Of a DNA stretch of 64,000 bases, positions 38,434 through 49,013 are shown one piece after another. Made by a program: the position numbers and the translations under genes. The stretch comes from Crithidia expoeki. Lineage: Eukaryota > Euglenozoa > Kinetoplastea > Trypanosomatida > Trypanosomatidae. Below the pieces are notes generated by a model that did no database searches, was not told the origin of the DNA, and worked only from the letters and a program-made list of their open reading frames with translations. The stretch is taken from positions 186,001-250,000 of the forward strand of contig OESE01000182.1 of the NCBI GenBank assembly GCA_900240875.1, written 5' to 3'. Position 1 is the stretch's first letter. Each line of letters begins with the position of its first letter.

Positions 38434-39288
38434 ATGGTGTACTCTCTCCGTCGCACTCTGCTAGCCGCCGTACTGGCGCTCGCGGTGCTGCTCTTCACCT
38501 TCCCCCCCACCGGCGCGGCTGCAGCGCTCACTCCTGCACAGCAGAACAACACACTCGCCTTCCTGCAGCTGATGGCAAACTCCATTCCAGGTCTGGCCTC
38601 TGTATGGAAGGGCTCGAACTGGTGCTCGTGGCCCTACCTCAACTGCACGACGGAGACGAACATCGCCCTCATTATCGACGGCGCCGGCTTCACTGGCTCC
38701 CTGCCCGCCCTCACCTCCGACGTCATGGGGACCAGCGTGGCCCTCCATACTATCGCCCTGACAAACATGAAAATCACAAACGGCTTTCCAGAGAGCTGGG
38801 CCGCCCTCACCTCTCTAAAGGTGCTGAACCTGACAAACACGAACCTTTTCGGCACCCTCCCGCTCACGTGGAATGCGATGAGCGCGCTCACCTCCATCTA
38901 TCTCTCTAACAGCGGCGCGTGCGGCAACCTGCCAAACTGGACGTCGTCCACCCTGGTGAACCTTGACCTCAGCTCTAATTACCTACGCGGCACCCTGCCG
39001 AAGCTCTGGAGCGCCATGACACAATTGGAGAACGTGAACATCAGTAACAACAACCTGTGCGGGTGCGTGCCGGCGTCGTGGACGGCCCGGGCGTTGATGT
39101 ACGCCGCCGCACGCTCGCTCGGTTACTCCAGCTACGACGCGAAATGCAAGAATTCCGCGAAGTGCAGCGCGGCACAGGTGTGCTCGCGTACCATGCTGGA
39201 CTACGGCGACGCGACGGCCGCCCCCGCACGCGCCGCCATAGCTGTCCTGATGCTGGCGGCAACCGCTGCGGCTGTGTTTGCTCTGTAA
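38434..39288 (+). CDS. PSA-type surface antigen, short form without Thr-rich stalk (284 aa)
   Basis: A related but shorter member of the same family. It has a signal peptide (about 1-30, LLAAVLALAVLLFTFPPTG), the FLQLMANSIPGLASVWKG and WCSWPYLNC cap that parallels the long copy, four LRRs (VLNLTNTNLFGTLPLTWNAM; NLDLSSNYLRGTLPKLWSAM), the closing element CGCVPASW, a short Cys-containing segment (CKNSAKCSAAQVC) and a hydrophobic GPI-type tail (AAIAVLMLAATAAAVFAL). The Thr-rich stalk and the large Cys-rich knob are absent, so the LRR head would sit close to the membrane. Several Asn-x-Ser/Thr sequons (NNT, NCT, NLT, NWT, NIS) are possible N-glycosylation sites. Third codon positions are strongly GC. 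The TA-rich repeat just upstream (38400-38424) lies in the 5' UTR. Confidence 0.9.
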   Translation: MVYSLRRTLLAAVLALAVLLFTFPPTGAAAALTPAQQNNTLAFLQLMANSIPGLASVWKGSNWCSWPYLNCTTETNIALIIDGAGFTGSLPALTSDVMGTSVALHTIALTNMKITNGFPESWAALTSLKVLNLTNTNLFGTLPLTWNAMSALTSIYLSNSGACGNLPNWTSSTLVNLDLSSNYLRGTLPKLWSAMTQLENVNISNNNLCGCVPASWTARALMYAAARSLGYSSYDAKCKNSAKCSAAQVCSRTMLDYGDATAAPARAAIAVLMLAATAAAVFAL

Positions 39289-41025
39289 GAAACACGATAA
39301 TTCACCTTCAGCGGCGAAACGTCGGGGTCCACAATTATCGCCCTCGCCTTCATACATTTTTCCCTCTTCTTCTCTCTTTTCTTGTTTTAACTGTTCATTG
39401 AGCCCCCCCCCCCCCCACACACACACACACCTCTTTTTCTCCTGTTTCGCTTTGTTTCGTGGTTGCTGTTTCCCTAGCTTTCTTGCCGAAACGCACGATG
39501 GCGGAATTCTAAACTAGAAGAGAGAAAATCTGCCTCTTCCTTCTAGTGAGATTAGTGTTCTCCCGTCTCCTCTCTTTGCCTCTCAGCGCAGATCGCACCA
39601 CCGTTATCTGTTGTTATCACTATCGCTGTTCTTATCACCTCCCGTTTTGATATGATCATTGTTTCCCCGGCTCAACCCTAAACGTGTTCTCTGTTGCTTG
39701 CTTGTTTGCTTTTTCTCTGTTTTAATGTGACCCGCTTCCTCCTACGAGGGGTAAAATGTGCAGCGGCTTTTTAATGCTGTTTGGCGCGGTCACTCGCTCC
39801 AGTGATTGAGGGATTATGTTATCTACGCCTCTTCTTTGGCTCTCTGAGAGATGCTTGTGTATCCGTGTTGGTGTATAACTGCACGAAAGGAATCTAGTGT
39901 TCATTGATTGTGTCTGCTGCTGCGTCCACTTGTGTTGCTGCTGACCTTTGTGGGTGAGGCTGCGTCGTCTCAGACGCACATCGGAGGCATGTGTTGGTGG
40001 AGGAACACGGTTGAGCAACGACTCACTTTCCCTTGTCTCTCCTTGCACTTCTTTCCAATCGTGCTGCGTCTGGGCAGACGTACTTTCCCTCTTCCCCCCT
40101 ACTCAAACGTCTCTTGTCTTGCATTGCGTCATCGAGTTTTTGTCAAACAGGTACACGTATCAGTTGGCAGTCTCTCTGTCTCCGGCACGCACTAAGACCA
40201 GAAGATTTGTTGTATGCGCTAGAGAATTCGACATATGGCTTCTTCCCACCTGAAGAAAATCAAAAAAAAGGGGGGGTTAAGGTCAAATACGCGTTGTTAA
40301 AGTCTGTTGAGTGAACATGCGCGTTCGTTGTACTTTGGTCACGGTAACCTGCTCATTGTTTGTTGACCGGAAAAAAGCAGCAACAGCAACTCTCCACTCG
40401 CTGTAGTGTCGGACAACTCGCAGCTCCTCCTTTGTCTCCTTAGTTTGTAGCTTCATTGAAACCTCGTCAATGTTCATTTCATTGTTTACATACATATACG
40501 TGTGTATTTGAGCGCAGGCTACGCCGCGCGTCCCCGCGACTCCGCATTGTCGCCTCCACCTCTCCCTACTTATCTCCAATCAGTCTTTTCAGTTTTTCAT
40601 TCTTAGCATTCATTTTGTTTTCTTTTCAAGGATCGGACTCCTTTAACTCCTGACGAGGCTCGTATGATTCTTTGGTTTTTTTTTTCTTTCCCTGTAATGT
40701 GGGGTACCCTTTGAATGAACTTGAGTTCCCCGGGTTGTCTACCAGTGTCAGTAACGCGTCGCGCTGCGGTGTAAAGGAGCCGTCGCTGATCTTCCGCGTT
40801 TTACTTGTTTCATTCTTCGTGCAAATCAAGAGTTGAAGCGGTAGCATTCGGCTGTCCGTACGAGGCATTCTGTGAAGTTAAGCATCCAGGTTGTCACGGT
40901 ACTGCAGCTGCTGCTTCATCGTCTCCTTCACGAGAAAGTGAAGCAATCTTTTTTGTTTTTCTTTTACTTGACCGAAGCTAGGCAAGCTTATACAGCTCTT
41001 CTTTTCTCTGCTGATTCACGGAACC
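39289..41025 (+). other. Intergenic spacer, 5' part (surface-antigen 3' region)
   Basis: No gene recognised. A poly-C run followed by CA lies near 39401-39430, with T-rich tracts elsewhere. This is probably 3' UTR of the short surface antigen. A 14-base match to the 5S rRNA core (40870-40883) was judged coincidental. Confidence 0.4.
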
Positions 41026-41860
41026 TCCCTGACGACGCCGGTCACCTCACCGTGGTACGAGGACCTACTGCTCACTAAGTGAGAGAGCCAAGTAGCCGCA
41101 GCCCATGGTGTGAGGTTACGGTGACACTGACGCGATGAGCAGATTTGAGGAGGTCTCAGGCTGGAGGGACTTGCATTAACGTATATGTGCGATCCAAGCT
41201 AGGAAAGCTAGTGTCTACCGGTTACAGATCCTAACGCTTCAAGTGCCAGATCCGTTTAATTGCTGCTCTGTCGTGATGTTGAGCGTAATCCTAGGCCCGC
41301 TTTGAATGTGCTGTACGGAACTGCAACGAGTGAACTCAGCCCAAAACGACAGGCATTAGCCGGTTACTTCGACGAGAGTTCAGCACAGGTCTGCATTCTC
41401 CAAGAGATCGACTTCAATTGAATAGACTGTGGGTCTTTCGGGTTGGACGGGTGTGTCTGCACTACGGTACAGCCAGGAACGGTGAAAGCGTTGGGTGAGT
41501 ATTAGTGCTCATCCAACGCGACCCTGGCACTTCACCAACGTTCGCGCGCCGCATGCAAAGCAGCCGTTCAGTCTGGTGCGACTGCGCCCTCTGCAGCCGT
41601 CACCGCAGGTCCACTCAGAGTTCCCTCTTCTTTTCTTCCGCCTCTCCCTGACGCGCGTCAAGTTGATGTACGCCGCTGGCACCGCAGAGACGGGGCTGAC
41701 GAATTCAAGCCGTGTCGTTTGCATATAGTCCAGTACTGAAGGGCGCGGCCACGACGTGGTGGACTAGGATCCAGCTACAGCGTAGCGTAAAGTGGTCGAG
41801 GTGCCGCGAGTAGGTTTTGGAGTACTTTCCGTGTTTTGGTAAAAACAACTACACAAAAGA
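41026..41860 (+). mobile_element. SIDER-like degenerate retroposon (Pr77-type 5' signature)
   Basis: From memory of the family: trypanosomatid retroposons (L1Tc, ingi) and their degenerate Leishmania relatives, the SIDERs, start with a conserved 77-79 base signature. Here 41030-41095 keeps its shape: GCCGG followed by CACCTCA, CGTGGT and, further on, GAGAGAGCCAAGTAGC. The following stretch has no coding potential, as expected for these elements. The right end is put at the A-rich sequence near 41845-41860, which would be the degenerate poly(A) tail, making about 0.8 kb. SIDERs usually lie in 3' UTRs and can destabilise transcripts; here it would fall behind the short surface antigen. Boundaries are approximate, and I could not find target-site duplications by eye. 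Confidence 0.6.
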
Positions 41861-42492
41861 AACTTGTGCTGCCTCCCCATACGGCGTATGTGTGGACCTT
41901 TTGCCTCATTTCTTTTCTCCTTTTCAGGCACTTTAGCCTTTGTTTTTGATATGCTGTGATTCGAATCTGTGTTAATAGTTATGAGCGTTGAACAAAAGTC
42001 GGCTGAATGACGTTCATCGTGAGCGTAAAGGTGTGTGTGTGTGTGTGAGCGTCACCTCGTCTGACATGCACTGCGAGTGTTTAACAGCCACGCGTTGAGG
42101 CGCATCTACGTCTTTAGTGATACTTCAGAAAGAAAAGAAAGACGAAAGAGCAACGACAAAGCACATTTTGCTTGGAAAGCGAACTTCGTAAACTGTTCTG
42201 CCCAAGTACTCGTGGCTCTCCTTCCCTCGCTTCGACTCCGGAAACCCAGTTTGCACAGGGAACTCCCATCCAAAGTAGCACCTTGAAAAACACCCCTTTC
42301 TCCCTCCTCTTCTCTCCTTTATGGTGTTTAACTTTTCGACCACACGTAGAGAAGCGGGCACACTTACATCATTTCTCAAAAAAAAAAAGAAAAATGAGTT
42401 TCTCTTGCCCTCACTGAATAAGCGTCTTCCCGCGATTACTAGTATCCTCCTCTTCGCCGTTGCCGCACACACACACACATACGCACCCATAC

Positions 42493-42526
<34 letters not shown>

Positions 42527-43131
42527 ATGCGTGTATGTATGTATATTCTCCGCAGCTCGTTCTCTGTTTCCCAACTGCAGTTTTTGTTTTCAACGTTTTC
42601 TTATCTCAGTCCGCGTCGGCCACCCGTTGCGCTGATTGCCACGTGGCTCTCTCCCTCTTTTCTCCTCTCCTTGGTTCTGCAGACAGTACTTCGGTTCACC
42701 CCCGCAGCCTTCAACTTCGTCCTGCTTCCGTTTTTCGGCTTCTCCGACAGGAGGGTCACCACTTTACTGTGGAGGCGAATCCTCGGCTTCTCTTCCCTGT
42801 TCTTCACGTGCCCACGCACCAATTTTTTTTTCCCCAACCCCCACCCCTGTTCGTGTGCGCTTTCGTTGTCGTTGTTTTGGTGTTTCGGTGGACACTGACA
42901 ACGTAGCGTTTCCGGAGAAACCCGTTACAGCAAGCGACAACGAACCCAGTACAGAAATTAGAAAAGGAAAAGAGCAGAAGTCGCAAAAACGAACGCAACG
43001 TGGTTCGGAAAGGCAGACCACGGCAGTGCGTCAACTTAATGTGCTCCGGCGCTCAAGCCCTTACTCCCTTCACCTCCCGTGCATATTTCTTTTTGTATAT
43101 ATATATATATATACTTTACCTTTGTTTCCAG
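41861..43131 (+). other. Intergenic spacer with microsatellites
   Basis: T-rich spacer, with GT (42032-42048), CA/TA/GT (42467-42526) and TA (43096-43113) runs. No gene recognised; the open frames with Ile-Tyr and Cys-Val strings are translations of microsatellites. Confidence 0.45.
42467..42526 (+). repeat. Compound CA-TA-GT microsatellite
   Basis: CA, TA and GT runs of about 6, 11 and 6 units joined by short spacers. Confidence 0.88.
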
Positions 43132-43374
43132 ATGAGTTTGCCACACTTGACTGCTGCTGTTGTTGCTGCCCTTCTTGTGGTTACTTCAGTTGCTGTCGCA
43201 GTTCTCCTTTCTTGTAGCTGTCGTCGTTTCCCCGTTATGCAAAACGTGCCTGTGGGTGAGAAACAGAACTCCTTCGACATCCTCTTCGTTTCCCTTATCA
43301 CATCCACGGTGTTTCTTGTAACGGTGATCGGCTTCCACTCGCAGCTGTGTACGCGTGGATGTCCACCTCCTTGA
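43132..43374 (+). CDS. Possible small membrane protein (80 aa, two hydrophobic segments)
   Basis: ATG 43132 opens an 80-codon frame after a pyrimidine tract and CAG (the AG directly abuts the ATG). It has two hydrophobic segments (LTAAVVAALLVVTSVAVAVL; LFVSLITSTVFLVTVIGF) separated by a basic, Cys-containing loop (SCSCRRF) and a polar stretch. No amastin or other family signature was found. Codon use is mixed, with more T-ending codons than neighbouring genes, and the frame lies in a long spacer, so a chance ORF remains quite possible. If real, the topology is a hairpin with both ends on one side. Confidence 0.3.
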   Translation: MSLPHLTAAVVAALLVVTSVAVAVLLSCSCRRFPVMQNVPVGEKQNSFDILFVSLITSTVFLVTVIGFHSQLCTRGCPPP

Positions 43375-44669
43375 ATGCCACTGTTTCTCCCTCTCTCCTT
43401 TCAGCGCGTGAATCACCCTCTGCTCGTTTCCTTTGATTTCACTTTGAACGCGCGCTTTAGATTCTCCTCCCTCCCGTCGCGTGTGCCCTCTGCGGGCTTC
43501 TCCACAGCACATCTCCTCTTTTGACACAGCTCCTTTCACGGGATCATTCTACCAATTGTCTGTGACTAACCTGCTGCGACAACAAACGAGAGTTTGCGTC
43601 GCATAACAGTGGGAAGAGGGAAGTCAAAAAGGAGGGGTGAGGGGGGAAACGCCACCATCGACATAAGAAAACTTCACCTGCGGTTCACGAACGCACCCTT
43701 ACCTTACTCACGTATTTAGGTGCCTTTCGCCTTTCAATTGGCTTTTCTTCCACTCATTGTTTGCTCTGTGAAGAGTTGGGCGAAGTGGGAGCAGGACAAA
43801 CGACGGCGCATCATTCAACACGCTAAGTGTAGGGTTTCCTCTTTTGAGGTACAGTCGTTAAGGGAACGACGCTTCTCTCTCTGCGGTTCGCATGGCCGAG
43901 AATAAGAGATTTTCGCTTTCGCGGAAAAACACAGGTCTGCGTTGTTGCCCTTGCTCAAATTCAGCAGGTGTGTTGTCTAGGAATTCAACGAAGAGAAATA
44001 GAGGACGAGTGTAAAAAACAGAGCTGCGAGCCGGAAAACGCACATCGTCATCCATCCATGCGCTTGTTTCCTTGGTTTCTGGTTTTCGGCCCTGGCAGTT
44101 CTCAACATCTTAGCCTTTGTCCTTTCCGACTTAATTCTGCCTAATGGCCTTTCACGCAACACCGACTCGTACAACTTGCAGAGACCGGACAAATCCATTT
44201 TCTTTTTTCACCTTTGTGCCTCGAAGTTCAATTGTGTTTACCTTCCCCTTGTGTGTGTGGGGGAAGGCGCGTCGGCTCTCTTCAGCACGAAAACGCCTAA
44301 GAAAGAGCGACGAAACCAGAGCACATGCAAAGTCCAGACCTACATCACTCTACCAATTCGGGGTTGTCTTACACAGCTCACTGACTCCTCACAGAAATAA
44401 GAGCTCGTACGGTCGTCGGAAAGGCACTCAGCATCACAGAAGCCTTCGTTCATCATTACGTTACCAAGCGAACCGAACAGATCCCTTGTTCGTGTTTCAC
44501 AAAAACGAGGTCACGTCAAACACCTTATGCACCTTCACCTTTCCTCCGTTTTCTCTCTCTCTCTCGGCAGACAGCGCAACTGTCTGTTGAGACTGCCTGT
44601 ACTTTATGCGCTTTCACTCCTCACACCTCAAACTATCTGGTCCCTGTTGCTTCCCGCCTCTCAGATCCC
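43375..44669 (+). other. Intergenic spacer
   Basis: About 1.3 kb without a supportable gene. Ends with a strong pyrimidine tract and AG (44569-44570), the splice acceptor for the helicase. Confidence 0.45.
44532..44570 (+). promoter_or_regulatory. Trans-splice acceptor for the helicase gene
   Basis: A CT-rich tract ending in GGCAG, AG at 44569-44570, about 99 nt upstream of the helicase ATG. Confidence 0.5.
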
Positions 44670-47600
44670 ATGCAAAACCGTCAGGATGCGTTGATCGCCA
44701 ACAGCGAAGGCTCCAGCGGTGGCCGCGTCAGCAGTAGCTTGCAACCCCCCTTCCCCCAAGACACACGACCGGCCGCCCCGCGTCCAACCGGCCGCGCACC
44801 GCGGACGTCCTTCACCTACACTTCACGTCCGACCACAGACAGCAATTATGTGAGCCCCTTCAGCGCCGTAGTTCCATCAACATCCACAACAACTACCATT
44901 GAAACCACCGCTTCACATCGCTTCACTGCTCAAAGTCATTCCTCCTGTATCAGCCTCTCCCTTCCTCAACCACCTGTTTCCACAGTTCCAGCACCGCTGG
45001 ACGGCGGAACAACGGTGCAACCGACCACCGTTTCTCTCGCGCAACCGCCACCGCCGCCGCAGCAGCAGCAACAGCGATCCTCTGGGCCGTTGGTGTCACC
45101 GCTTCTACCCTCAGCATCGTCTCCTAACACCACAAACACAACCACAATCGTAACTTCTACCGTGGCGTCCAGCCCATCAACTGCTACCTTGTGGTCGATA
45201 CTGAGTCGCATGGACGAGTCGCAACGGCGCGCCGCCACCTTTCCTGTCGACAGTCCCTTGCTAGTGCAGGCCGGCGCTGGCAGTGGCAAGACGCAAACGA
45301 TGGCCGCCCGAATAGTATTCCTCCTCGAGAGTGGCGTGCCGGCGCGTAGCATCCTCGGCATCTGCTTCACCCGGCAGGCAGCAGAGACGCTGCGGGAACG
45401 GGTGAGGGCCATGCTGCCTCCCGCCCTCGCTCTCCAGGCCCACGTACTGAAGCTGAAGACATTTCACGCCTTCGGCCTGGAATGTCTGCGCCGCTTCGGC
45501 AACATGCCCAGTGACGTGCGGGTACTGGATGCACGTCGGCAACGCAAGCTCGCCCGCACAGTGGTAGAGGCGTATGCCCAGAAAGAAGTAAGCAGCGAAG
45601 CGGTGGGAGATTTAGTGGATCATGTGAACCAGGTCAAGACGATGAAGGTGCCGCCAATACAACAATCGGACCCGAATGTACAGCCGTCCTTCTTGTTTCC
45701 ACATTACCAGCGCCTACTGCATGAGGAATACCGCGCCTTCGACTTCGGCGATCTACAGCAGATGTTTTTTCATTTAATTCGCCCAATTGCAGTTCCACCT
45801 TCGCAGGACATCAGTGACGGCGAAGAGGACAACGACGGTGGAGGAGGGGGAAGGGGGGAGAGCTCCAAAGGAATGAAAAAGGTAAAGGGTGTTAGCGCTT
45901 CCTCGCAAACACAGAAGCAGCAACGTGGTTTCTGTCGTGCCCCATCCCCAGTGTGTCTCGCGTTGCAGGGCGAGTATACACACTTTGTCGTCGACGAGTT
46001 TCAAGACTTCAACGAAATTCAAGTTGAGCTGCTTGCCCTCCTCGCTGGCGACGCCTGTCGAGTGACCTGCGTGGGTGACCCAAACCAGTGCATCTACACT
46101 TGGCGCGGCGCCATGCCAAACGTCTTCACCGTCTGGAAGAAACGCTTCCCGAAGACCGAGCAGCTTACCCTCGCGCTAAACTACCGCAGTGACGGCCCCA
46201 TCGTCGACGCCGCAAACAGTGTGGTGCACGCGACGCAGCTCGCCTTCTACCACCGCGAGGAGCGCCCCATCACTGTCGTGCAGTGCGTCACCGAAGACGA
46301 CGAGCTTCGGGCAGTGCCGCTGATTCTCGAGTATGTCTTGCGCCGCCGTGACCCACACATGACATACGACGACATCGCCATCCTTTGCCGCACCAGGCGT
46401 TGCGTGCAACTATATTGCGATCTACTGACCGCCAAGCGCATTCCTGTGCGGCAACTGAAGGCGATGTCGGTGGACCGCCTGTCGACCATGCGTTCCCTGC
46501 TGGCGCTGCTGCGTCTGTGCCTGTCGCCGCACAGCCTTGAGGGGAACGCAGATGTGCGCACGGTGCTGACGACCGCACCGGGACACAAACTGCCCGTCGC
46601 ATCGGCCAAAAAACTTTTTCTTGCCCTCGACTCCGTCTGCCAGGCCCGACGCATCGCGGAGGCAGAGCGGATTCGTGCGTGGAGACATACGGTGGATGAA
46701 AACGACAGTAACGCTGAAAACGACGGGAGCGTAGACCAAAGCCGCGGCGGTGGCGCTATTTTACGGGAATCCACAGCAGCCGGTGGTGTGCCCATGGCGA
46801 CACAGTCGTCCCTACACGCCCTCGGCGTGCATCCAGAGACGTACTCTTTCTTCGCTGTGCTGCAGGAGCTAGTCTACCACAACTTCTCTCGTGAGGCATT
46901 TCCAAAGCTGGACATGTCCAGACAAGGCCGGAAGACGGTTCGGCACATGGTGCAGCTGGTCCTCCACGTACGCGTGATGCTGACACAGCCGTCCTGCGAC
47001 GTGGAGCAGGTACTGCGCCACGTGCTGCGGGAAGGTGGCTACGAGAGCGAGAGTACGTCTGCATTGGTCACCCGCACGGTGGTGACACACAGGGGGACCA
47101 AGCGACCGCGCAGTGTCCCAAGCAACCCGTTCAATCTCGAAGATACGAACAGCGGCAACTACGACAACACTAGTAACGGCAACGACCACCCAACACACAC
47201 AGCCTCATCATCGTACCCACAGCGTGTCAGTGCCCTGCTGATGGAGCAGTGCACCGCCCAACACAACAAACAACACCAACACCAGCTGGAAAAGCAGCAG
47301 CAGCAGCAAAGTGGATCGTCTTTGCACGGCTGGCGTCGACACCCGAACCCGCTGACGTCATCGTGCCGCTCCGGTGCCGTTGGATTTGCCGGCTCCAGCG
47401 TCAGCGGTGGAAACGGTGGTAGGGGTGCTTTAGACGAGGATGACGTACTACTACCCGAGGAAGAGGCGGAAGTGTGGGCGGAGCAGCGGATGAATCTGCC
47501 GGAGCTCGTCCTCCACACCTACCGTAGCGTCCACGAATCCCTCCAGCGGGAGGTGGCGGCGCAGGTTGAAGTAGAAACAAAAACAGCGGCAATAATAATG

Positions 47601-48239
47601 CCGGACGTTGGTGGACCGTCGTCCGCATCGCAGAGCCGCGCAAGTGCGCCGTCGCCCCACAGTACTAGCAGCATTCTTACCGGCCGGGACGACTCTGCAA
47701 GCAGATTCAGCAACAGCAGCGGCATAGGGGCCGCCGCAACGCGGATGCAGGCCCTCTGCCCACATGCCATGGTGTTGCGACGCGTACTGGACGAGTTCGT
47801 TTCTCTCGTCCCCTCAGACGACTATGGACCCATGCGAGAGCAGCCCGCCGAAGCCGGAGCGACTGCAGATGGTGCAACGCACTGGATCGGTCAAGTCACT
47901 GTAGGGACAGTGCACCGTGCGAAGGGTATGGAGTGGCCAGCGGTGTTGCTACCCGGCTGCTGGGTTGGAGAGTACCCACTGCGGACCGACAAGGAAGAGA
48001 GGCGCGTCTTTTATGTTGCCATGAGCCGTGCAATGAAGCACCTTATCTGCTTTACCGCCAAGGAAAAAAGCAACGCTGACGGGGACGGTAAACCATCTGC
48101 GTCGGGCTATTTCGGCACTGGAGAAAATAAAAAGATGCTAGAGGAAACTCCCTATTTTTCTGACTTCAAAGACAAGCTGGAAAGAGTCTCCTTTAACGAT
48201 CTACATGAGGAGTACCTAAAAGAGAACGGCTACATGTAA
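44670..48239 (+). CDS. UvrD/Rep-type superfamily 1A DNA helicase (1189 aa)
   Basis: All hallmark SF1A motifs are visible in order: a Q-motif-like DESQRRAATFPVDSPLLVQ, Walker A AGAGSGKTQT (about 201-210), motif Ia (GICFTRQAAETLRERV), motif II VVDEFQD (about 440-446), motif III CVGDPNQCIYTWRGA (about 467-481), motif IV LNYRSDGPIV, motif V VGTVHRAKGMEWPAVLLPG (about 1075-1095) and motif VI RRVFYVAMSRA. It should be a 3'-5' DNA-translocating ATPase acting in repair or recombination, like UvrD/PcrA/Srs2. About 190 N-terminal residues (Pro, Thr, Ser rich) and a long insert of several hundred residues between motifs IV and V with Gln and Ser runs make it larger than the roughly 650-750 residues of bacterial homologues. 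Compartment unclear; no obvious mitochondrial presequence. Confidence 0.95.
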   Translation: MQNRQDALIANSEGSSGGRVSSSLQPPFPQDTRPAAPRPTGRAPRTSFTYTSRPTTDSNYVSPFSAVVPSTSTTTTIETTASHRFTAQSHSSCISLSLPQPPVSTVPAPLDGGTTVQPTTVSLAQPPPPPQQQQQRSSGPLVSPLLPSASSPNTTNTTTIVTSTVASSPSTATLWSILSRMDESQRRAATFPVDSPLLVQAGAGSGKTQTMAARIVFLLESGVPARSILGICFTRQAAETLRERVRAMLPPALALQAHVLKLKTFHAFGLECLRRFGNMPSDVRVLDARRQRKLARTVVEAYAQKEVSSEAVGDLVDHVNQVKTMKVPPIQQSDPNVQPSFLFPHYQRLLHEEYRAFDFGDLQQMFFHLIRPIAVPPSQDISDGEEDNDGGGGGRGESSKGMKKVKGVSASSQTQKQQRGFCRAPSPVCLALQGEYTHFVVDEFQDFNEIQVELLALLAGDACRVTCVGDPNQCIYTWRGAMPNVFTVWKKRFPKTEQLTLALNYRSDGPIVDAANSVVHATQLAFYHREERPITVVQCVTEDDELRAVPLILEYVLRRRDPHMTYDDIAILCRTRRCVQLYCDLLTAKRIPVRQLKAMSVDRLSTMRSLLALLRLCLSPHSLEGNADVRTVLTTAPGHKLPVASAKKLFLALDSVCQARRIAEAERIRAWRHTVDENDSNAENDGSVDQSRGGGAILRESTAAGGVPMATQSSLHALGVHPETYSFFAVLQELVYHNFSREAFPKLDMSRQGRKTVRHMVQLVLHVRVMLTQPSCDVEQVLRHVLREGGYESESTSALVTRTVVTHRGTKRPRSVPSNPFNLEDTNSGNYDNTSNGNDHPTHTASSSYPQRVSALLMEQCTAQHNKQHQHQLEKQQQQQSGSSLHGWRRHPNPLTSSCRSGAVGFAGSSVSGGNGGRGALDEDDVLLPEEEAEVWAEQRMNLPELVLHTYRSVHESLQREVAAQVEVETKTAAIIMPDVGGPSSASQSRASAPSPHSTSSILTGRDDSASRFSNSSGIGAAATRMQALCPHAMVLRRVLDEFVSLVPSDDYGPMREQPAEAGATADGATHWIGQVTVGTVHRAKGMEWPAVLLPGCWVGEYPLRTDKEERRVFYVAMSRAMKHLICFTAKEKSNADGDGKPSASGYFGTGENKKMLEETPYFSDFKDKLERVSFNDLHEEYLKENGYM

Positions 48240-49013
48240 AGTGGTTTTGCGCGTTCAGGAAGGATGTGCGAGTGTGTGTGTGTGTGCTAGACGGGTATTA
48301 ATATTATTGACGTATATCCCCCGTATTGGCGCGTGTTTACGAGTTGCACAGCTCGTGCACATGCGTTACTGATGCGCCTCCTTCATTACTCACTGTAAAG
48401 TACGTTTTCAGACCGCTTGCTGTTTTTGTGCCGTTTTATATAAAAGCAAATCATCGAAAACTGCAAAGCCCTCATCTGCCCTCAAAACACGCAAATAAGA
48501 TGTTTCATCTTCGTATCGTTGTTAATCAGCACTCGACGATAACGGCGCTGGCAACCTACGTTTTGCCAACACTCTCTTTCTGGGGTTCACATTACTTAAC
48601 ACGTACAAACTACGCGTGCAGCTTTTCCCTACCTTTTGTGACTCGTCAGCACTCCCCCCCCCTCCTCTCGTCTTCTCCCCTCCACACAACAACAACAACA
48701 ACAACACACTTGTGTTTTCCTTGCAAGAACGTAACGCTTCTTTACTCAACCCAAATTCACTGAGGCGCAGAACTCGCCTGTCGTACAGAAGTTGTGTAAC
48801 TCCTCTCTGAAACCGAGACAGAAGGAAGAGCGGGACCTTAACTACCAAGGAAAACAAACACTATCTTCCCGACCACTGTCTCATAGTCGCGGTTATTAGC
48901 CGTTCCCCTTCCAGCGACTTGTGTTGACTGTTCTTTTACTGGCGCGTGCGTGTTCGCACACGCTCAACGCAGACCTGCATTCTGAGAGGGGAGGAAGAGA
49001 AGAAAAAAACGCC
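48240..49013 (+). other. Intergenic spacer
   Basis: Spacer with a GT run near 48273-48286 and CAA repeats (48689-48702). The pyrimidine tract near 48901-48912 ending in AG (48913-48914) is a likely acceptor for the next gene. Confidence 0.45.

Noticed and set aside
40820-40915. 5S rRNA-like core (CTGTGAAGTTAAGC at 40870-40883) in the spacer
   Set aside because: Only this short block and scattered bases match from memory; the flanking stems and the internal control region do not. Possibly a degenerate fragment, but not supportable.
41945-41990. tRNA T-arm-like ATTCGAATCT near 41958
   Set aside because: No matching acceptor stem, D-arm or anticodon arm at the right distances on either strand.
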